Assembly: GCA_011009095.1 (NCBI GenBank)
Contig: VTPC01090899.1
Location: forward strand, 195,528 to 259,527
Length of the DNA stretch: 64,000 nt
Direction of reading: 5' to 3'
Source of the DNA: Ignelater luminosus
Taxonomy: Eukaryota > Arthropoda > Insecta > Coleoptera > Elateridae
Shown here: positions 59,691 through 64,000 of the stretch, one piece after another
How positions within the stretch are numbered: position 1 is the stretch's first letter
How the letters are laid out: every line of letters starts with the position of its first letter
The notes under the pieces: generated by a model
Database searches by the model: none
What the model saw: the letters and a program-made list of their open reading frames with translations, nothing else
Told to the model about the DNA's origin: nothing
Made by a program: the position numbers and the translations under genes

Positions 59691-61574
59691 CTACGAAATA
59701 TGATACTTTCAGCCAAAAGTCTTTTTTATACAATGTGTCTTTTGGATTAAAATCAAATCTTACCTGGAAACAGGAGATAGTTTTTGATTTGCCTAGTTTT
59801 AATTTCTTTTTACCATAAAATTATTTTTTCCTGTTTAATCATTCCAGTTTTGAAACACTACTTACTCAGTAACATGATATCTTAATTCTTCTTGATAATA
59901 GTAACTATACCTTTTTTCTTTTTCTGTGCGCCAAAGAAACCAAAATCTATCTTTGATTTATCCACCGCTACAGTGCCAAATATTAAATCTTTTTTTATTA
60001 TTAACTTCGTTCTACTGATTCATTCTCATTTTCATTAAATAAATTTTTAAGACCATAGGATTTACTTTCACATTTGTGTCTTCATTAGTTTCTAAATTCT
60101 TATCAGTATTTCTTTTCAAAATTAATAGTTGTTTCTTCATCCTTGATATTGTCAACAATATTGTTATTGATTCTAATTGTGCAACTTTAAACTTTAGAAG
60201 GTTTTCTTCCAATGGTATGTTTTTATATTGTAGTTGTTTGATTAGTTGCTTCAAATACTCGATTTTCACTTGCATGGACAAATAATTTTTTGTTACCGTT
60301 TGAGAATCAAAAGTATTATTGATTGTATTGTCATCATCTGTGAAAAATTAATTTGATTAACCTCTGCTTTCATTACTTTTTCTTACATTTTCATTGTAAA
60401 CATTGACTGCTACTATTTTCTTAGACAACGATAAGAAGAAACATAATCCACAAGTTCGCGATTTTGAAGTATAGGAAAGGCCAATAAAAGAAGTTACATT
60501 ACTTGTGTTTAATATATATCTCTTAAGCCATTGTGGTGCCTGATGAAGCTTGGGGAATCAATTTAATAGTTTCAAAGATTGTTAACTATTCTAAGAATAA
60601 ATAGCCTTAACTCAATCGTTAAAGAAAGTTTTTAAAAATGTGTCTATTTTTGTACTATTGCATTTAACATATTTAACATTAATATTATCTTTGTAGCTGA
60701 TCTACATATAATATGTATCACTGTATTACAAATACTTGTTTCTGCTGAACACTTAAAAACAAAGTCTGAGACGACAAATTTAACGCGCAGTCTTACAAAA
60801 ATGTGATATAATCAACCAAATGACGAGGTTATTAAAATCTATATTTTTGTACTTATTTCTTGGTCTCGAACGAACATTCTTGTGCCAACGCAAACAATTT
60901 CTTTTAATTACTTTTCCAGAAACATTTTGTTGTCAGAATACTGACTTGTTCATCATTATGAGGCTCCGAGTTAGTAAACAATAAAAAAAATCCTAGCAAC
61001 AGAGAGGATACGAAAGAGATTGTTGTAGCATTTTCTTAGTTAGGTTATTAACTAGGACACGGTTTTGTATTGATTTATTTGTTTTTTACAATATTTATCG
61101 TATTTGATTCTGATTTTGTTTGCTAGACGTGGGGTAAAAGCTGACAATAACATAATATGCAGAAAGAGAATTTATCATTTAAAAAACCGAAAAAAATATC
61201 ATTTGAATTTCTTTATTTCTACTTGTATAATAGAACTGAATTGGATAAGTCTAAATCTATAATTATCTTCGAAGACTAGGAGTTTGAACGTAATTTTGGC
61301 TGAAATGTCCCATTGGTAGTGTGTGGAGGTGTCTTACTACATTTTCAGCTTCCTAACTATGTTAAAGACCTCTTATTTATGTTATATTTGACTACAGGCA
61401 AGCAAAAAGTGTAGTGAATTTACGACTTATTTAATTATTTAATAATACATGTAGTCGTAGGTATTTATTATTACGATCTAATTAAGCTATATGTGGATTA
61501 GCTTGAAAAATACTCGTCTCGTGGAATACTTTAGAAATATTACTTGAAAAGGTATTGAAAGCTGGAGCATCGTT
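59691..61574. other. Mostly unassigned; possible LINE ORF1 coiled coil
   Basis: No gene recognised. On the minus strand 60012-60281 (89 codons) has a coiled-coil character (VKIEYLKQLIKQLQYKNIPL, EENLLKFKVAQLESI) like ORF1 of PHD-type LINEs, with no other LINE parts around it. The remainder is AT-rich. Confidence 0.35.
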
Positions 61575-62625
61575 CTCGTACAAAAATAATAGATGGTCAC
61601 AGATAATATGGTATAAATGCCCCGGCAATTCTCGTTATCTAAATTTAGTAGCAGCTATTCAGGCTATAAATTCTTGCAAAATGGGTGATAATGAAGCTTC
61701 TCGCATTTATTAATGCTTACCATCTAGGTCATTGAAGAGAATGCTGAATTACAGAAGATCTTCCTTTAAAGCCTAAAAGATGTCTGAAAACTGTCAATGA
61801 ACAGCAATTGGTCACACACATACAAAAATGGGAAAAACGTGGTTTTACGTCTGAACGAAAATCAACTGCCAAAAACAAAATACAAATTCGACATAGATTC
61901 AATCACAAAACTCAGATAGCAAGTTTAGATTGATTAAATTAGTCTTATTTAGAAACCAATGAAATCAGTATTAGAAAGGTTCAATGACTACTATCTAATG
62001 CTAGAAGAAAAAGTATAAATTGAAAGCAAGTGCGGGTATATTCTTTGGTTTGCTTAATGAGATCTTATATACTATTACACTAGAACAAAAGCTCCTTAGA
62101 AGCTCTCTCTTCTAAGTGCTTTCATTCTCGACGGACATTAATCCCACCGAAATTCTTTTCTTATGCTAAACTTTGCAGAAAAAAATCAATTAATTTTGAT
62201 ATGCTCGTTCAATCATACAACCCATGCGCTGCAGTTGCTAGATAGAGCATTTATCTGAATCGTTAAAGTATTTGTCAGAGAAAGTGGCAAGGTAATGAAT
62301 TGGTAAATCGTCATGAGAGACAAATTACTAGCCTTCAAATTGATAAAATTGTAGATGCTATCTAGCCAGAGGCGGCTACTGTAGAAACTGATTGTTCTTC
62401 ATTTAAGGCAACGGGAATTTTCTCACCAAATCCTTGGTGATACCAAAACATTTCTACTCTATCTGCAGCAAACGAGTCAACGTCTGCTGGTAAGAAGTCA
62501 GCACCACTGAAGAAAGAAAAGGACCTACTCTATTTTCATATACTACATCAGCCCAAGAAACAGGCTCACGGGAATTTCTAAAAAAAAGCCTAGTCTAAGA
62601 AAGTAAATGCTGAGCATTTTTCATT
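61575..62625 (+). pseudogene. Tigger/pogo-type transposase pseudogene
   Basis: The text follows pogo-superfamily transposases: VRTYKN near the start, LVAAIQAINS, SRSLKRMLNYR, then LVTHIQKWEKRGF-like (CENP-B-type HTH), FNHKTQIASLDWL, ISIRKVQ and SNARRK, LIFSFNHTTHALQLLDRAF-like, VNRHERQITSLQIDKIVDAI, PEAATVETDCSSFKATGIFS, PNPW and SAANESTSAGKKSAPLK. The catalytic Asp motifs upstream of NHTTH are lost in a block deletion, and stops and frameshifts are frequent. Confidence 0.8.
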
Positions 62626-63060
62626 TTTGATCAATGAAGTTTTTGCAGTTTATTCAGGAAAAAAGTCACTTGATTCACAGTCATCAGAAAATAAACACTC
62701 GATACTAAACATATTTATCAAACAAATTGAAAATAGTAATAACAATTATTTTCAAATGAATTAAATGATAAAGGCAACAACAGGTATTAAAATAAAAAGG
62801 AAATGCAACTCATCCAAGAATTGGAAAAGCATAAAACTGTGCCGACAAAAAAATAACCATTTTTATTTGCAAACCGTGTGTTGAATAGACTAATTAAAAT
62901 AGTAAGAGTCAGATTCAGAGTTTACTTGTTAACTACTTCTGTTTTAGTATTTATATCAGAATTTTATTTACAATCCGATTCGCTCCCAATTTCGTGATGA
63001 ATCGGATAATTCCCGTCTTCGGATTATTTCAGTGTGAAATCCAAAATGATAGGATTTCAT
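62626..63060. other. No gene recognised
   Basis: AT-rich DNA downstream of the Tigger remnant. The text SLDSQSSENKHSILNIFIKQ can still be read near 62670 but matches nothing I know. Confidence 0.35.
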
Positions 63061-63261
63061 AAAGGTTTATTATATGGGTGTAACCAATCGATAGTTAAAG
63101 CTCTGCAGCATGGGTAAAATGGGTAAAAAAGTTTAATAACAGTTTTTTCTTGATGGTTCCTTTGAGAAATAAGAGCCCTTTTAGATTTTTAAAACAGGTA
63201 ACTCTGTAACCATAGTGACTATCACTGCACGTTGTCATTGTTAAGTATAGGTTAAATTCTA

Positions 63262-64000
63262 ACCGATTCGGTTTTTGTAATGATTTCCAAGTCATCCGTA
63301 TATAACATTTCTGCTACCTTAACATGCTGCAAGTCTCGAATCCCCACTCTTCCTTTTTTTATTCTGGGTCTAGTCTTCTTAGCAATTTCATCGATGAGGA
63401 CAATAAACAAAAGTGGGCTCAACACTTCCCCTTGCCTTACCCTCGTCTTTGTATTAATTCTTTAGAATGTAGGTAATTAGTTCCAAGTGCACTTGTACAG
63501 ACTTTTTATAGCCAGCAGGAGCCTATTCTCAGCCCTCCTTTTTTTCTAATACTTCCCATATAAAACAGAGGTATAGTATTTCACCATACAGAATAGTTGC
63601 TTCATTGTAAATATTAGGTCTGTTGTGCCGCGACCTGGTCTAAAACCTTCTTGGTTATCGTCTAATGTCATTTTGATTCTGTCTCTTAATCTTTTCTCTA
63701 ATAACGTTTCATAAATCTTACAAGTGACGCACAGTAGTCTAGTTCGTGCATTTCTTATTAACTCCTTTTTTATAAATAAGAAGTATGGTAGCTAGTTCTC
63801 AGTCTCTTAGTATCTGCCCAGTATTCCAGGCTTCATTTATGATTTTATGTAACAGTTGGCTTTCTTCATCTCCTATGTACTTTAGCATTTTGACTTTGGT
63901 GTTGTCATGTTCTGCAGCCTTTCCATTTTTCTGTCTACCGATGCTTGTGCATAGCTCTTTCATCACTATTTTACTATAAGTTAAATTCCAACCGATAAAA
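63262..64000 (-). mobile_element. LINE reverse-transcriptase fragment running off the window
   Basis: From the right edge leftward on the minus strand: TSIGRQKNGKAAEHDNTKVK, KMLKYIGDEESQLLHKIINE and AWNTGQILRD, then TILLIYKKG, a ragged stretch, TRVRQGEVLSPLLFIVLIDE (about 63460-63400) and AEMLYTDDLEIITK (YTDD catalytic motif, about 63300-63270). Motif A is damaged. The upstream part of the element lies beyond position 64000. Confidence 0.75.

Overview
The window is animal nuclear DNA, most likely from an insect (a beetle would fit, but I cannot prove the order). It is AT-rich, its one host gene has small GT-AG introns (59-689 nt), and its proteins and transposons are of insect type. It contains one gene I would call intact and functional: a kynurenine/alpha-aminoadipate aminotransferase (AADAT/KAT II type), with five coding exons between 45326 and 47917. 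Joined, they give 436 residues with every expected PLP-binding residue. A second, very short two-exon reading frame (32953-33278) encodes a THAP zinc finger, but it lies inside a transposon and is probably the leftover first part of its transposase.

Most other recognisable sequence is transposon wreckage. Left third: a TA-flanked MITE (1139-1627); a 2-kb TA-flanked element holding a palindromic, tandemly repeated family (2037-4024); a near full-length RTE-type LINE (4308-8460, minus) split by an 820-bp Transib-like element (6488-7307); a broken Tc1 transposase (8525-9467); a LINE with ORF1 and endonuclease remains (9750-11580); a ZBED-type hAT transposase pseudogene (11995-13265); and an RNase-H-bearing LINE with a 206-bp internal duplication (13633-15270). 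Positions 15271-26079 are a near desert containing one decayed mariner-like element (19712-21030).

Middle: a well-preserved PHD-finger/jockey-CR1-like LINE (26200-29990, minus), more LINE ends, a conserved multi-copy insect transposon fragment (31250-31960), a foldback element (32018-32575), a P-element-like transposon with perfect 8-bp target duplications (32595-33834), and a three-deep nest in which a TA element sits in a piggyBac element, which sits in a hAT element (37573-41717).

Right third: the aminotransferase gene, a complete but disabled mariner (50239-51515), a LINE (51750-56070) carrying three later insertions, a DUF4817-like DDE transposon, more LINE fragments and a Tigger/pogo pseudogene. 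Another LINE runs off the right edge.

All coordinates come from reading the sequence by eye. TIR and target-duplication boundaries were read base by base; boundaries of decayed LINEs are approximate. No database search was possible, so superfamily names rest on remembered motifs.
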